This document shows, piece after piece, positions 24,381-31,334 of a stretch of 46,782 bases of DNA (position 1 is the first letter of the stretch; each line of letters begins with the position of its first letter). The position numbers were made by a program, and so were the translations under genes. Location: assembly GCF_004745075.1 (NCBI RefSeq), contig NZ_RHFH01000019.1, forward strand, positions 1 through 46,782, in the 5' to 3' direction. The DNA is from Brevibacterium sp. S111 (GTDB taxonomy: Bacteria > Actinomycetota > Actinomycetes > Actinomycetales > Brevibacteriaceae). The notes below the pieces were generated by a model that did not search any database, was not told the DNA's origin, and saw nothing but the letters and a program-made list of their open reading frames with translations.

Positions 24381-25996
24381 CGGCTGTTCCCCTCAGCGGA
24401 GTTCGCCTCTGAGACGCGGTCGTTCGTCTCCGAGGCGCGGTCGTTCAGTGCCGGGGCGCGATCGCTCGTCTCCGAGGAGCGGCTGCTCGTTTCCGAGGTC
24501 CGGCTGCTCGTCTCCGCGGCGCGGTCGCTCACCTCGGAAGTCCGGTTGCTCGGTTCCGCACCGTCGGTGCCGGCCTCCAGGCCAGCGCCGACGGCGCCCG
24601 CACGGCGGCTCAGCGGGAAGCGCGCTTCGACGAGGAAACCGGTCGCGGTGCCGAAGGCACTGTCGGGGATCTTGCCATCGGTGACTCCCCTCGACCGGAT
24701 CGCCCGTGCCGTCAGAGTTCCTCCGTAGAGGGCGGCGCGTTCCTTCATGCCGACGATGCCGTGCCCGCGGGCGCGGATGCCCCCGTCCTGGTCGGAAGTG
24801 CCGCTGTGCGCATTCGCTTGGGAGGGACCACCAGCACCGTCATCGCTGATGCGGGTGACGAGTTCGCCACCGTCGACCTGCAGCGACACATGTGCCCTAA
24901 CACCGCTGCCGGCGTGTTTGAGCACATTCGTCAGGGCCTCCTGGACGATGCGATAGACCGCGAGCGCGGCACCATCGGGCAGCAGCTCCTCCTCGAAGCT
25001 GTCGACACCCGTGATCGAGACGGGCAGTCCGGCCGATCGCACATCGGCGATGAGCGTCCTGATGTCCGCAATTCCCGGCAGCGGTGCCGCCGAGCGGGCG
25101 TCGTCATCGTCGGAACGAAGGAAGCCGAGGAGCGAGCGGGTCTGTGCGAGAGCATCGCGTCCGGTGTGGGCGATCGTCTCGAGGACCTCGACGGCCGCGT
25201 TCGGGTCGGCCTTCGCCGCGTAGCGTCCGCCGTCGGCCTGGGCGATGATGACCGAGAGCGAATGGGCGATGACGTCGTGCATCTCGCGGGCGATCCGCAT
25301 CCGCTCGGCATCGGCGGCGAGCCGGGTCTCGGATTCGCGTTCCCGTTCGAGCAGGCGGTTGCGCTCCCAGATGCCTTCGACCTCCCGACGGCGGCGGTAG
25401 CCGACATCGCCGAGGAGCCAGGCGATGAGGACGATCGCGGCGCAGAGGGCCACGATCGTGGCGATGAGCAGATACTCCCCGAGCTCCAAGGGGTGCGAGT
25501 CCGGTCCGATCGTCGCCTGCAGGGAGACGAGATAGAACCATCCGCCGAACAGCAGCGCCCCGACGAGGCCGAGGCAGAGCGCGATCCGACCGTGGGTGCG
25601 GGTGCCCCAGGCGGTCGTCGAGTAGACGGTGAGCGGAACGGCGACGATGCCGAAGTTCGGTCCGATCATCGTGAGCACGCTGAGCAGGCAGCCGAATGCA
25701 ATGACCATCGTGCTCAGCAGCGGTGTCGTCCGGCGCAGGGCCAGCGGCGCGGTCTGGAGCAGGGCGATCGCGGCGTGGACGGGCACCGGCATGGATGTCA
25801 GGGTGTTCGGCTTGGCCGTGCCGACGGCGGAGATGACGGCCAAGGATGCGAGCGGAAGTGCCCAGAGCAGGGAGTCGGCGATCCATGGGCGTGCGGCGAG
25901 GTAGCCGCGCACGCGGTCGAACCGATCGGGGTCTCCCAGCCGCAGTTCACTCGCGCGGGCGGGTGCCCTCGATTCTCGGTTGCTCATGGGGCTCAT
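24377..25996 (-). CDS. Sensor histidine kinase (HisKA_3, NarX/LiaS-like)
   Basis: 539 residues. Six hydrophobic segments lie within residues 30-200 and there is no large external loop, so the signal is probably sensed in the membrane. The dimerisation box REMHDVIAHSLSVI carries the phospho-His, and the ATPase domain has EALTNVLKHA, DDGAGG and GHGIVGMKERAALYGG. The last 60 residues are a low-complexity tail of seven imperfect heptads (SDRASET type) that do not belong to the family. ATG 25996 is used; ATG 25987 is equally possible, since neither has a Shine-Dalgarno sequence. TATGAT about 26 nt upstream is a good -10. It pairs with the overlapping LuxR regulator. Confidence 0.9.
   Translation of the reverse strand: MSPMSNRESRAPARASELRLGDPDRFDRVRGYLAARPWIADSLLWALPLASLAVISAVGTAKPNTLTSMPVPVHAAIALLQTAPLALRRTTPLLSTMVIAFGCLLSVLTMIGPNFGIVAVPLTVYSTTAWGTRTHGRIALCLGLVGALLFGGWFYLVSLQATIGPDSHPLELGEYLLIATIVALCAAIVLIAWLLGDVGYRRRREVEGIWERNRLLERERESETRLAADAERMRIAREMHDVIAHSLSVIIAQADGGRYAAKADPNAAVEVLETIAHTGRDALAQTRSLLGFLRSDDDDARSAAPLPGIADIRTLIADVRSAGLPVSITGVDSFEEELLPDGAALAVYRIVQEALTNVLKHAGSGVRAHVSLQVDGGELVTRISDDGAGGPSQANAHSGTSDQDGGIRARGHGIVGMKERAALYGGTLTARAIRSRGVTDGKIPDSAFGTATGFLVEARFPLSRRAGAVGAGLEAGTDGAEPSNRTSEVSDRAAETSSRTSETSSRSSETSDRAPALNDRASETNDRVSEANSAEGNSR
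24404..24550 (-). repeat. Seven 21-bp imperfect repeats in kinase tail
   Basis: The units encode heptads of the form S/N-D/S-R-x-S/A-E-T/V. They lie after the ATPase domain, just before the stop. All remain in frame with diverged codons, so the array is not a very recent expansion. Confidence 0.85.
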
Positions 25997-26022
25997 GCTA
26001 GTGCGAGCCCCGAGGTGCCCGC

Positions 26023-26042
26023 ATCATACCCAGGACTGATGC
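26023..26042 (-). promoter_or_regulatory. Promoter and candidate autoregulatory site of kinase-regulator operon
   Basis: The minus strand contains TATGAT (26023-26028) as a -10 box. The surrounding TCATACCCAGGACTGA (26024-26039) matches the site before the ABC genes in TCATACC, GG and TGA. GCATCA/TGATGC arms flank it (26021-26042). Confidence 0.5.
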
Positions 26043-26246
26043 CCCTGCCCGAGCGCCTCGGCACAGCCCCACGGTCCCGAGAGCCACCGGCGGCCTATGG
26101 CAGAATGGGGGCGACGCCCACGCGTCACGGCGGTGGGGCTCGCCGTACCCAACCTCGGGTTCCTGATTCCGCATCTCGGATATCGGGCTGCCGACAACAG
26201 TCCCTACCTCGACCGGCGTCAGCATGCCCGAAAGGTAGGAGTATCC

Positions 26247-26672
26247 ATGGCCGAAATCCGCCCCCTCCATCTGCGTCTGCCCTCTCTGGGGCTGGCCGTC
26301 ATCGGCGGCAGCCTCGGCACCGCCGCCCGGGAGGCGATCGGCCTCGTCGTGGCCGACCGGGCGGGGATTCCGGTGGCGATCCTCGGGATCAACCTCCTCG
26401 GCGCGTTCTGCCTCGGCCTCCTCCTGTCCGGTCTGTCCCGGCTCGGCCCCGATGCGGGACTGCGGCGGACGGTCCGGATCATGGTCGGCACGGGCTTCAT
26501 GGGCGGGTTCACGACCTACAGTGCGCTGGCCACGGATACGGCGAGCCTCCTCGGCGATGGTCGGATCGGGGCGGGGCTGGCCTACGGTCTGGGCACCGTC
26601 GTCATCGGCGGGCTCGCCACCTGGGCCGGGATCGCGGTCGCGTCAACACGAGCGAACAGGGGCGTCCGGTGA
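26247..26672 (+). CDS. crcB: Fluoride channel CrcB/Fluc, first copy
   Basis: About 141 residues, four membrane helices. It shows the family marks INLLGAFCLG (polar-track Asn) and GTGFMGGFTTYSALATDT. Fluc proteins form dual-topology dimers that let fluoride leave the cytosol. ATG 26247 has GGTAGGA 6 nt before it; the frame is open to 26097, but that part shows no homology. It overlaps the second copy by GTGA. Tandem pairs usually form heterodimers with fixed opposite orientation. No fluoride riboswitch was recognised in the leader. Confidence 0.93.
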   Translation: MAEIRPLHLRLPSLGLAVIGGSLGTAAREAIGLVVADRAGIPVAILGINLLGAFCLGLLLSGLSRLGPDAGLRRTVRIMVGTGFMGGFTTYSALATDTASLLGDGRIGAGLAYGLGTVVIGGLATWAGIAVASTRANRGVR

Positions 26673-27046
26673 GCGCGCCGCTCTTCATCGTCATCGCCGT
26701 GGCCGGGGGCCTCGGCGCCGCGGTGCGCATGCTCTTCGACGGCGCCTACAAGGCGTGGAGCCCACGGTCGACGCCGTGGAGCACGCTGCTCATCAACGTC
26801 TCCGGCTCGCTCGTCCTCGGGGGCCTCACCGGCCTGGCCGGGGCGAACCTGCTGCCGGAGGGCTGGCATCTCGTGCTCGGAACCGGATTCCTTGGCGGGT
26901 ATACGACGTTCTCGACCGCCAGTTTCGAGACCATCAGCCTCATCGAGGAACGCAGATGGGGCTCGAGCCTGCTCAGCGGGCTCGGCACGCTCGTCCTCGC
27001 CACCGCCGCGGCCGGATTCGGCCTGTGGGTCGGCGGACTGTTCTGA
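26669..27046 (+). CDS. crcB: Fluoride channel CrcB/Fluc, second copy
   Basis: 125 residues starting at GTG, coupled to the first copy. Four helices, with the polar Asn in LLINVSGSLVLGG and the signature GTGFLGGYTTFSTASFET. It differs enough from the first copy to be an old duplication. An Arg near the first helix (AAVRMLFDGAYKAW) and the charged loop EERRW are expected topology signals. The pair probably works as a heterodimer. Confidence 0.93.
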   Translation: MSAPLFIVIAVAGGLGAAVRMLFDGAYKAWSPRSTPWSTLLINVSGSLVLGGLTGLAGANLLPEGWHLVLGTGFLGGYTTFSTASFETISLIEERRWGSSLLSGLGTLVLATAAAGFGLWVGGLF

Positions 27047-27072
27047 CACCGTCCGAGCACGGCGATGCCCGG

Positions 27073-27128
27073 CGCACCTGCTGCTCCCCGGCTCATCCGC
27101 CGCACCTGCTGTTCCTCGGCTCACTCGC
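27073..27128. repeat. 28-bp tandem duplication
   Basis: Copies 27073-27100 and 27101-27128 agree at 24 of 28 positions (both begin CGCACCTGCTG). They lie in the gap after crcB. No coding or hairpin role is visible. Confidence 0.75.
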
Positions 27129-27143
27129 CGCCTTCGAGCACCG

Positions 27144-27161
27144 GATGAGAGCATTCTCATC
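27144..27161. promoter_or_regulatory. Inverted repeat upstream of the polyAsp-kinase operon
   Basis: GATGAGA (27144-27150) and TCTCATC (27155-27161) are perfect arms 4 nt apart. The centre lies about 45 nt upstream of the -10 box at 27194. The same TCTCATC word recurs as a direct repeat before the DUF4956 gene, which suggests the operon's OmpR-type regulator binds both. Confidence 0.5.
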
Positions 27162-27193
27162 GCTTCACCCGGCACACCGCGCGCCGGTTCGAC

Positions 27194-27199
27194 CATACT
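27194..27199 (+). promoter_or_regulatory. -10 box, probable leaderless start
   Basis: CATACT ends 6 nt before ATG 27206. No Shine-Dalgarno sequence precedes the ATG, so the operon message is probably leaderless. Confidence 0.5.
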
Positions 27200-27205
27200 G
27201 GTGGC

Positions 27206-27613
27206 ATGGGGCGATTCGGTTGGTTGATGGGCATCGGCACGGTGGTGCTCGCCGCGCTCGCATGGTTCGCTCTCGAACAGTCGATCGACGACGACGGCAC
27301 CGAGCTCGGCCCGCCCGTCATCGTCCCCTCCGACACCTCGGCGCCGGGTCCCGGCTCCGACGACCCGTCGACCGAACCGACTCTCGAACCGTCGACCGAG
27401 CCCTCCACCGGGCCGAGTTCGCCGTCCTCCGATCGTCCCGGAGGCGCCGACCGCATCACTCCCGCCCCACCGCGTTCGGCCGGCGACGATGACGACCTCG
27501 ACGATGACGACGATGAGCTCGACGACGATGACGACGACCTCGATGACGACGATGCCGACGATGCGGACGACGCCGACGACGATGATGATGATGACGACGA
27601 TGACGACGACTGA
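27206..27613 (+). CDS. Membrane-anchored poly-aspartate miniprotein
   Basis: 135 residues. One membrane segment (FGWLMGIGTVVLAALAWFAL, residues 4-23) follows a short basic start, so the rest should lie outside the cell. A Pro/Ser/Thr/Glu-rich stretch (residues 40-85, repeated EPST) leads to a C-terminal 45 residues made almost only of Asp with a few Leu, Glu and Ala. I know no family for it. The tail is a likely binder of Ca2+, Mg2+ or other cations, or a polyanion mimic. Its last codons overlap the start of the histidine kinase in another frame. As the first gene of the kinase operon it may act as a sensor partner; this is inference. Confidence 0.75.
   Translation: MGRFGWLMGIGTVVLAALAWFALEQSIDDDGTELGPPVIVPSDTSAPGPGSDDPSTEPTLEPSTEPSTGPSSPSSDRPGGADRITPAPPRSAGDDDDLDDDDDELDDDDDDLDDDDADDADDADDDDDDDDDDDD
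27486..27612 (+). repeat. GAC/GAT low-complexity tract, coding in two frames
   Basis: Nearly every codon is GAC or GAT in the miniprotein frame. Shifted by one base the same DNA reads ATG and ACG, which supplies a run of Met/Thr codons and several possible kinase starts (27582, 27585, 27588, 27591, 27600). The tract is prone to slippage by 3-bp steps. Confidence 0.85.
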
Positions 27614-29027
27614 TCGGCGTGAGGGAATCACCGCCCGCACCCGGATTCTGGCCTGGATCATGCTCGTGCTCACCGTCGCGGTCTCCATCATCGTCGTGAC
27701 CACGGCTCGGGCCGAGCTCGCGGGGGTCCGCGCCCATGCCGATGCCGAACTCGAACACGAGGTCGCGAAGTTCCGTGAGTTCGCGTCCAAACCCGACCCG
27801 ACCGACGGCCACCCCTATGCCTCGGTGCGGGCGCTCATGACGAGTCATCTGCAGAACAACCTGCCCGAGCACACGGAGACCTTCTTCTCCATCATCGACG
27901 GCAAAGAGGACCAACGCAGCGCCGACACCCCACCGCTGCGCCTCGATCAGGATGCCCAGTTCGTCGCCGCCGCGGCGAAGGCGAAGACCCCGACATCCGG
28001 GGAGCTGAAGACCGCGGCCGGGCCCGTCGCCTATGCGGTCGTCCCCGTCGAGATCGAAGGGCAGCCGCAGCATGCTCAGCTCGTCGTCATCGAGTTTCTC
28101 GCCGACGACCTCGACGAGGCGTGGACGACGATCTGGACGATGATCTGGGTGGCCGTAGTCGCGCTCATCGCCGCCGGACTCCTCGGCTGGGTTGTCGCCG
28201 GGCGGGTCCTCGAACCCATCAGGCGTCTGCGGGAGACCGCCGCGGGCATCGGTGAGGACGAACTCGATCGCCGCATCGAGGTCACCGGCAATGACGACGT
28301 CGCCCAGCTCAGTCTCACCTTCAACCGGATGCTCGACCGGCTCGAGGCGGCTTTCGAGGGCCAACGCCAGCTGCTCGACGATGCCGGCCACGAGCTGCGG
28401 ACCCCGATCACGGTCGTGCGCGGCCATCTTCAGGTCATGGGCGATGATCCCGTGGACCGGCAGAACACCTTGGAACTCGTCGACGACGAGCTCCAGCGGA
28501 TGTCCCGCCTCGTCGACGATCTCGTCATGCTTGCCCGCAGCGAACGACCGGACTTCCTCGACCGCACGAACACCGACCTCATGGACCTCGTCATCAGCAG
28601 CTTCTCGAAGGCCAGCGCATTGGCCCCGCGCAACTGGATCATCGACGCAGCACCCGAGGGCTTCGGCCTCGTCGACGATGAGCGCCTCACGCAGGCGCTG
28701 CTCCAATTGGCCGCGAACGCCGTCGACCACACGACGCCCGAGGACACCATCGCCTTCGGAGGCCGCCTCGACGAGCACAGTGTGCACCTGTGGGTCCGTG
28801 ACACCGGGGCCGGCATCGCCGCCTCGGACCAGCAGCGCATCTTCGACCGCTTCGCCACGGCGTCGACGAGCCGTGGCGGTCGCAAGGGCACGGGGCTGGG
28901 TCTGACGATCGTCGACCGCATCGCCCGCGCCCATGACGGTAATGTGAGCGTGAGGTCCGCTGCCGGCCAAGGCGCCCTGTTCACTCTCACCCTGCCGTGG
29001 CACCGCACAGAAGGAGACAGCCGTTGA
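27600..29027 (+). CDS. HAMP-domain sensor histidine kinase
   Basis: About 475 residues. A membrane helix (ILAWIMLVLTVAVSIIVVTTA) is followed by an external sensor of about 130 residues, a second helix (IWVAVVALIAAGLLGWVVAG), HAMP (RVLEPIRRLRETAAGI), the His box DDAGHELRTPITVV, and ATPase motifs QLAANAVDH, DTGAGI and GTGLGLTIV. This is the normal EnvZ-like order. The start lies inside the poly-Asp tract of the gene before it; ATG 27600 is the last of several in-frame ATGs and none has a Shine-Dalgarno sequence, so translation probably depends on ribosomes finishing the upstream gene (14-nt overlap). It should phosphorylate the overlapping OmpR-type regulator. Confidence 0.92.
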   Translation: MTTTDRREGITARTRILAWIMLVLTVAVSIIVVTTARAELAGVRAHADAELEHEVAKFREFASKPDPTDGHPYASVRALMTSHLQNNLPEHTETFFSIIDGKEDQRSADTPPLRLDQDAQFVAAAAKAKTPTSGELKTAAGPVAYAVVPVEIEGQPQHAQLVVIEFLADDLDEAWTTIWTMIWVAVVALIAAGLLGWVVAGRVLEPIRRLRETAAGIGEDELDRRIEVTGNDDVAQLSLTFNRMLDRLEAAFEGQRQLLDDAGHELRTPITVVRGHLQVMGDDPVDRQNTLELVDDELQRMSRLVDDLVMLARSERPDFLDRTNTDLMDLVISSFSKASALAPRNWIIDAAPEGFGLVDDERLTQALLQLAANAVDHTTPEDTIAFGGRLDEHSVHLWVRDTGAGIAASDQQRIFDRFATASTSRGGRKGTGLGLTIVDRIARAHDGNVSVRSAAGQGALFTLTLPWHRTEGDSR

Positions 29028-29692
29028 CACGCATTCTCATCGTCGAGGACGAGGACCGCATCTCTTCGTTCGTCGCCAAGGGGCTCGCCGCCGAAGGCTT
29101 CGCCACCGAGGTCGCCGATGACGGACATATGGCCGTCGAGTTCGTCCGCAGCGGCGGTTTCGACCTCGTCATCCTCGACCTGGGGCTGCCCGGCCTCGAC
29201 GGCTTCAGCGTGCTGCGGATGATCCGCGCCGAACGTCATGACCTGCCCGTCATCATCCTCACCGCCCGCGAGTCCATCGAGGACACCGTGGCCGGGCTGT
29301 CGGGCGGGGCCGATGACTATATGCGCAAACCCTTCGCCTTCGATGAGCTCCTGGCCCGGGTGCGGCTCCGGCTGCGACCGGCCGAGGCGCAGGAGGCCAC
29401 GGTGCTGCGCGCCGGTGACGTCGCCGTGGACATCCGCACCCGCCGGGCCCTGGTCGGGGATCAGGCGATCGAGTTGAGTTCGCGGGAGTTCACGCTCCTC
29501 GAGGTCTTCCTCAAGCATCCGGATCAAGTGCTCAGTCGCGCCCAGCTGCTCAGCCGTGTGTGGGGGCTCGACTTCGATCCCGGTTCGAATGTCGTCGATG
29601 TCTATGTCCGCTACCTGCGGGAGAAGCTGGGTCGGGACGCGATCGAGACCGTCCGCGGGGTCGGCTACCGGCTACGTGTGCCGAAGATGTGA
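29024..29692 (+). CDS. OmpR/PhoB-type response regulator
   Basis: About 222 residues. The receiver has VEDEDR, the phospho-Asp in LVILDLGLPGLDG, Thr in ILTARES and Lys in MRKPF. The winged-helix domain has LSSREFTLLEVFLKHPDQVLSRAQLL and the recognition part SNVVDVYVRYLREKLG, then VRGVGYRL. TTG 29024 is chosen: AAGGAG lies 8 nt upstream and it overlaps the kinase stop as TTGA. Candidate targets are its own operon and the DUF4956-VTC pair, both of which carry TCTCATC words. Confidence 0.93.
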   Translation: MTRILIVEDEDRISSFVAKGLAAEGFATEVADDGHMAVEFVRSGGFDLVILDLGLPGLDGFSVLRMIRAERHDLPVIILTARESIEDTVAGLSGGADDYMRKPFAFDELLARVRLRLRPAEAQEATVLRAGDVAVDIRTRRALVGDQAIELSSREFTLLEVFLKHPDQVLSRAQLLSRVWGLDFDPGSNVVDVYVRYLREKLGRDAIETVRGVGYRLRVPKM

Positions 29693-29696
29693 AGAC

Positions 29697-29714
29697 TCTC
29701 ATCTTCTCCTCATC
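29697..29714 (+). promoter_or_regulatory. Direct-repeat activator site before DUF4956 gene
   Basis: CTCATC occurs at 29698-29703 and 29709-29714, an 11-bp step typical of OmpR-type tandem binding. TAGCAA (29732-29737) is a possible -10, and the second repeat falls where the -35 should be, as in activator-dependent promoters. Binding by the adjacent regulator is inferred. Confidence 0.5.
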
Positions 29715-29767
29715 ATCATCTTAATCTCGGCTAGCAATGTGGTGAATGAACACATCAAGGAGGAAAC

Positions 29768-30415
29768 ATGTCATTCGCCATTGCTCTGGCCACCGATCTC
29801 ATCGCGATCTTCGTGCTCGCCTACGTTCTGTACTTCCGCCGGCATCGCCGTCGCGATCTGCTGCTGTCCTATGTTGCGCTCAACATCGGCGTCGTCGCGG
29901 TCACCTCGGCGCTGGGTTCGGTCGAGGTCGGCGTCGGTCTGGGCATGGGCCTGTTCGGCATCCTCTCGATCATCCGTCTGCGCTCGGATCAGATCACGCA
30001 GCAGGAGATCGCCTACTACTTCACCGCCCTGGCCCTCGGTCTGCTCGCCGGTCTGCACCCGGAGCCGATGTGGCTGACCCCGCTGCTGTCGCTGCTGGTC
30101 ATCCTCGCCATCGCGATCCTCGACAGCCCGCTGGTCGCGTCGTCGACGCACCGTCACACCTTCACCGTCGACCGTGCGATCACCGACCGCAACGAGCTCA
30201 TCGCCTATCTCAAGGACGTCTTCGCCGCCGAGACCGTGCGCGTCGAAGTCCTCGACATCGATATGGTCCGCGACACCACGCTCGTCGATGTCCGCTACAC
30301 CGCCAAGCCTGCCCGCAAGTCCGCCACGACCACCCGCGCCGAGGCGGCCGCCGATTCCCAGCGAACCGGAGCCGTGGCATGGATGCCGGATTCGACCACG
30401 TCCGAGGTGCGCTGA
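29768..30415 (+). CDS. DUF4956 membrane protein
   Basis: 215 residues. Four hydrophobic segments (residues about 3-20, 31-50, 75-92, 100-120) include the family core LGMGLFGILSIIRLRSDQITQQEIAYYFTALALGLLAG. A cytosolic alpha/beta tail follows (HTFTVDRAITDRNELIAYLKDVF, VEVLDIDMVRDTTLVDVRY). DUF4956 proteins are commonly encoded next to VTC-type polyphosphate polymerases and may form their membrane partner. AAGGAGG lies 6-8 nt before the ATG. The VTC gene starts one base after its stop. Confidence 0.88.
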   Translation: MSFAIALATDLIAIFVLAYVLYFRRHRRRDLLLSYVALNIGVVAVTSALGSVEVGVGLGMGLFGILSIIRLRSDQITQQEIAYYFTALALGLLAGLHPEPMWLTPLLSLLVILAIAILDSPLVASSTHRHTFTVDRAITDRNELIAYLKDVFAAETVRVEVLDIDMVRDTTLVDVRYTAKPARKSATTTRAEAAADSQRTGAVAWMPDSTTSEVR

Positions 30416-30416
30416 G

Positions 30417-31316
30417 ATGCGCACATTGACCGAATCCGAACACGAGACCGGAATCGGGGTCACGCCCGAGACACCGACCGACACCGTGCTCGAGACCGGG
30501 ATCAACGCCGGGGTCGACACCGGGATCCAGACCGGCGCGGTGCCCGCGGATCTAGCGGCCATCGACGCCCAGTTGGCGGGCATGGAGCCGATCAGCCTCG
30601 ACGAGCTCAACGCTCAGGCTCGGCTGATGACGCGTGTGGACCGGAAGTACTTCGTGCCGCGGGAGCTGTTCCTGCAGCTGCTCACCGCCACCGAGGATGA
30701 CTTCAAGGTCCTCGAGATCGCTGGGAAGCATCGTTTCGAGTACCGGACCGTGTACTTCGATACTCCCGAATTCCGGTTCTTCCGCGATCATGTGCAGGGC
30801 CGGCGCCAACGGTTCAAGGTCCGCACCCGCACGTATGTCGACTCCGGTACCAGCCACCTCGAAGTGAAGTCGAAGGGATACCGAGGGCAGACGGTCAAGC
30901 AGCGCATCGCCCACCCGTTCGATCGGCCCCTGGAGCTGACCGGAAGCGGACAGAACTTCGTCGATTCCGTCCTCGACACGAGGACCGAGGCCTCGGCCCG
31001 ACCGCGGTACACCGCCGCGGATCTCACTCCGGTGCTCGAGACCGTCTACGATCGGGTGACACTCACTCACGATCACCAACGGCTGACCTGCGATCTCGAT
31101 ATCGAGGCCCGCAACGGCAGACGGTCCCATGGCGGGCCGCGCGATGTGCTCGTCGAGACGAAGAGCGCCGGCGGAGTGAGCATCTGGGACGATCTGCTCC
31201 AGCAGGCAGGCATCCGCGAACACAAGGTGAGCAAGTACTGCGTCGGTGCCTCGCTGCTCAACCCCGAGCTGCCGGCCAACCCGTGGAACAGGACGATCCG
31301 TCGCTACTTCCGGTGA
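30417..31316 (+). CDS. VTC-domain polyphosphate polymerase
   Basis: About 299 residues. After a 60-residue low-complexity start with ETGI/DTGI repeats, the tunnel-fold catalytic domain shows TRVDRKYFVPRELF, FEYRTVYFDTPEFRFFRDH, RRQRFKVRTRTY, HLEVKSKGYRGQTVKQR and VLVETKS. These Lys, Arg and Glu residues line the tunnel in yeast Vtc4 and bind ATP, polyphosphate and metal. The expected reaction is transfer of the ATP gamma-phosphate to a growing polyphosphate chain, here at the membrane with the DUF4956 protein. The N-terminal repeats are not part of the family. Confidence 0.88.
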   Translation: MRTLTESEHETGIGVTPETPTDTVLETGINAGVDTGIQTGAVPADLAAIDAQLAGMEPISLDELNAQARLMTRVDRKYFVPRELFLQLLTATEDDFKVLEIAGKHRFEYRTVYFDTPEFRFFRDHVQGRRQRFKVRTRTYVDSGTSHLEVKSKGYRGQTVKQRIAHPFDRPLELTGSGQNFVDSVLDTRTEASARPRYTAADLTPVLETVYDRVTLTHDHQRLTCDLDIEARNGRRSHGGPRDVLVETKSAGGVSIWDDLLQQAGIREHKVSKYCVGASLLNPELPANPWNRTIRRYFR

Positions 31317-31334
31317 CGACGCCGTCCTGTCGCC

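Noticed and set aside
26097..26246. Fluoride riboswitch before crcB
   Set aside because: I could not find the conserved aptamer blocks and pseudoknot partners by eye; several GC-rich palindromes are present but do not fit.
24761..27046. A 760-codon open frame on the plus strand across the kinase and crcB genes
   Set aside because: It lies antisense to the kinase and has Asp/Arg/Gly-rich composition without any domain. Only its last 126 codons, the second crcB, are real. High GC leaves antisense frames open.
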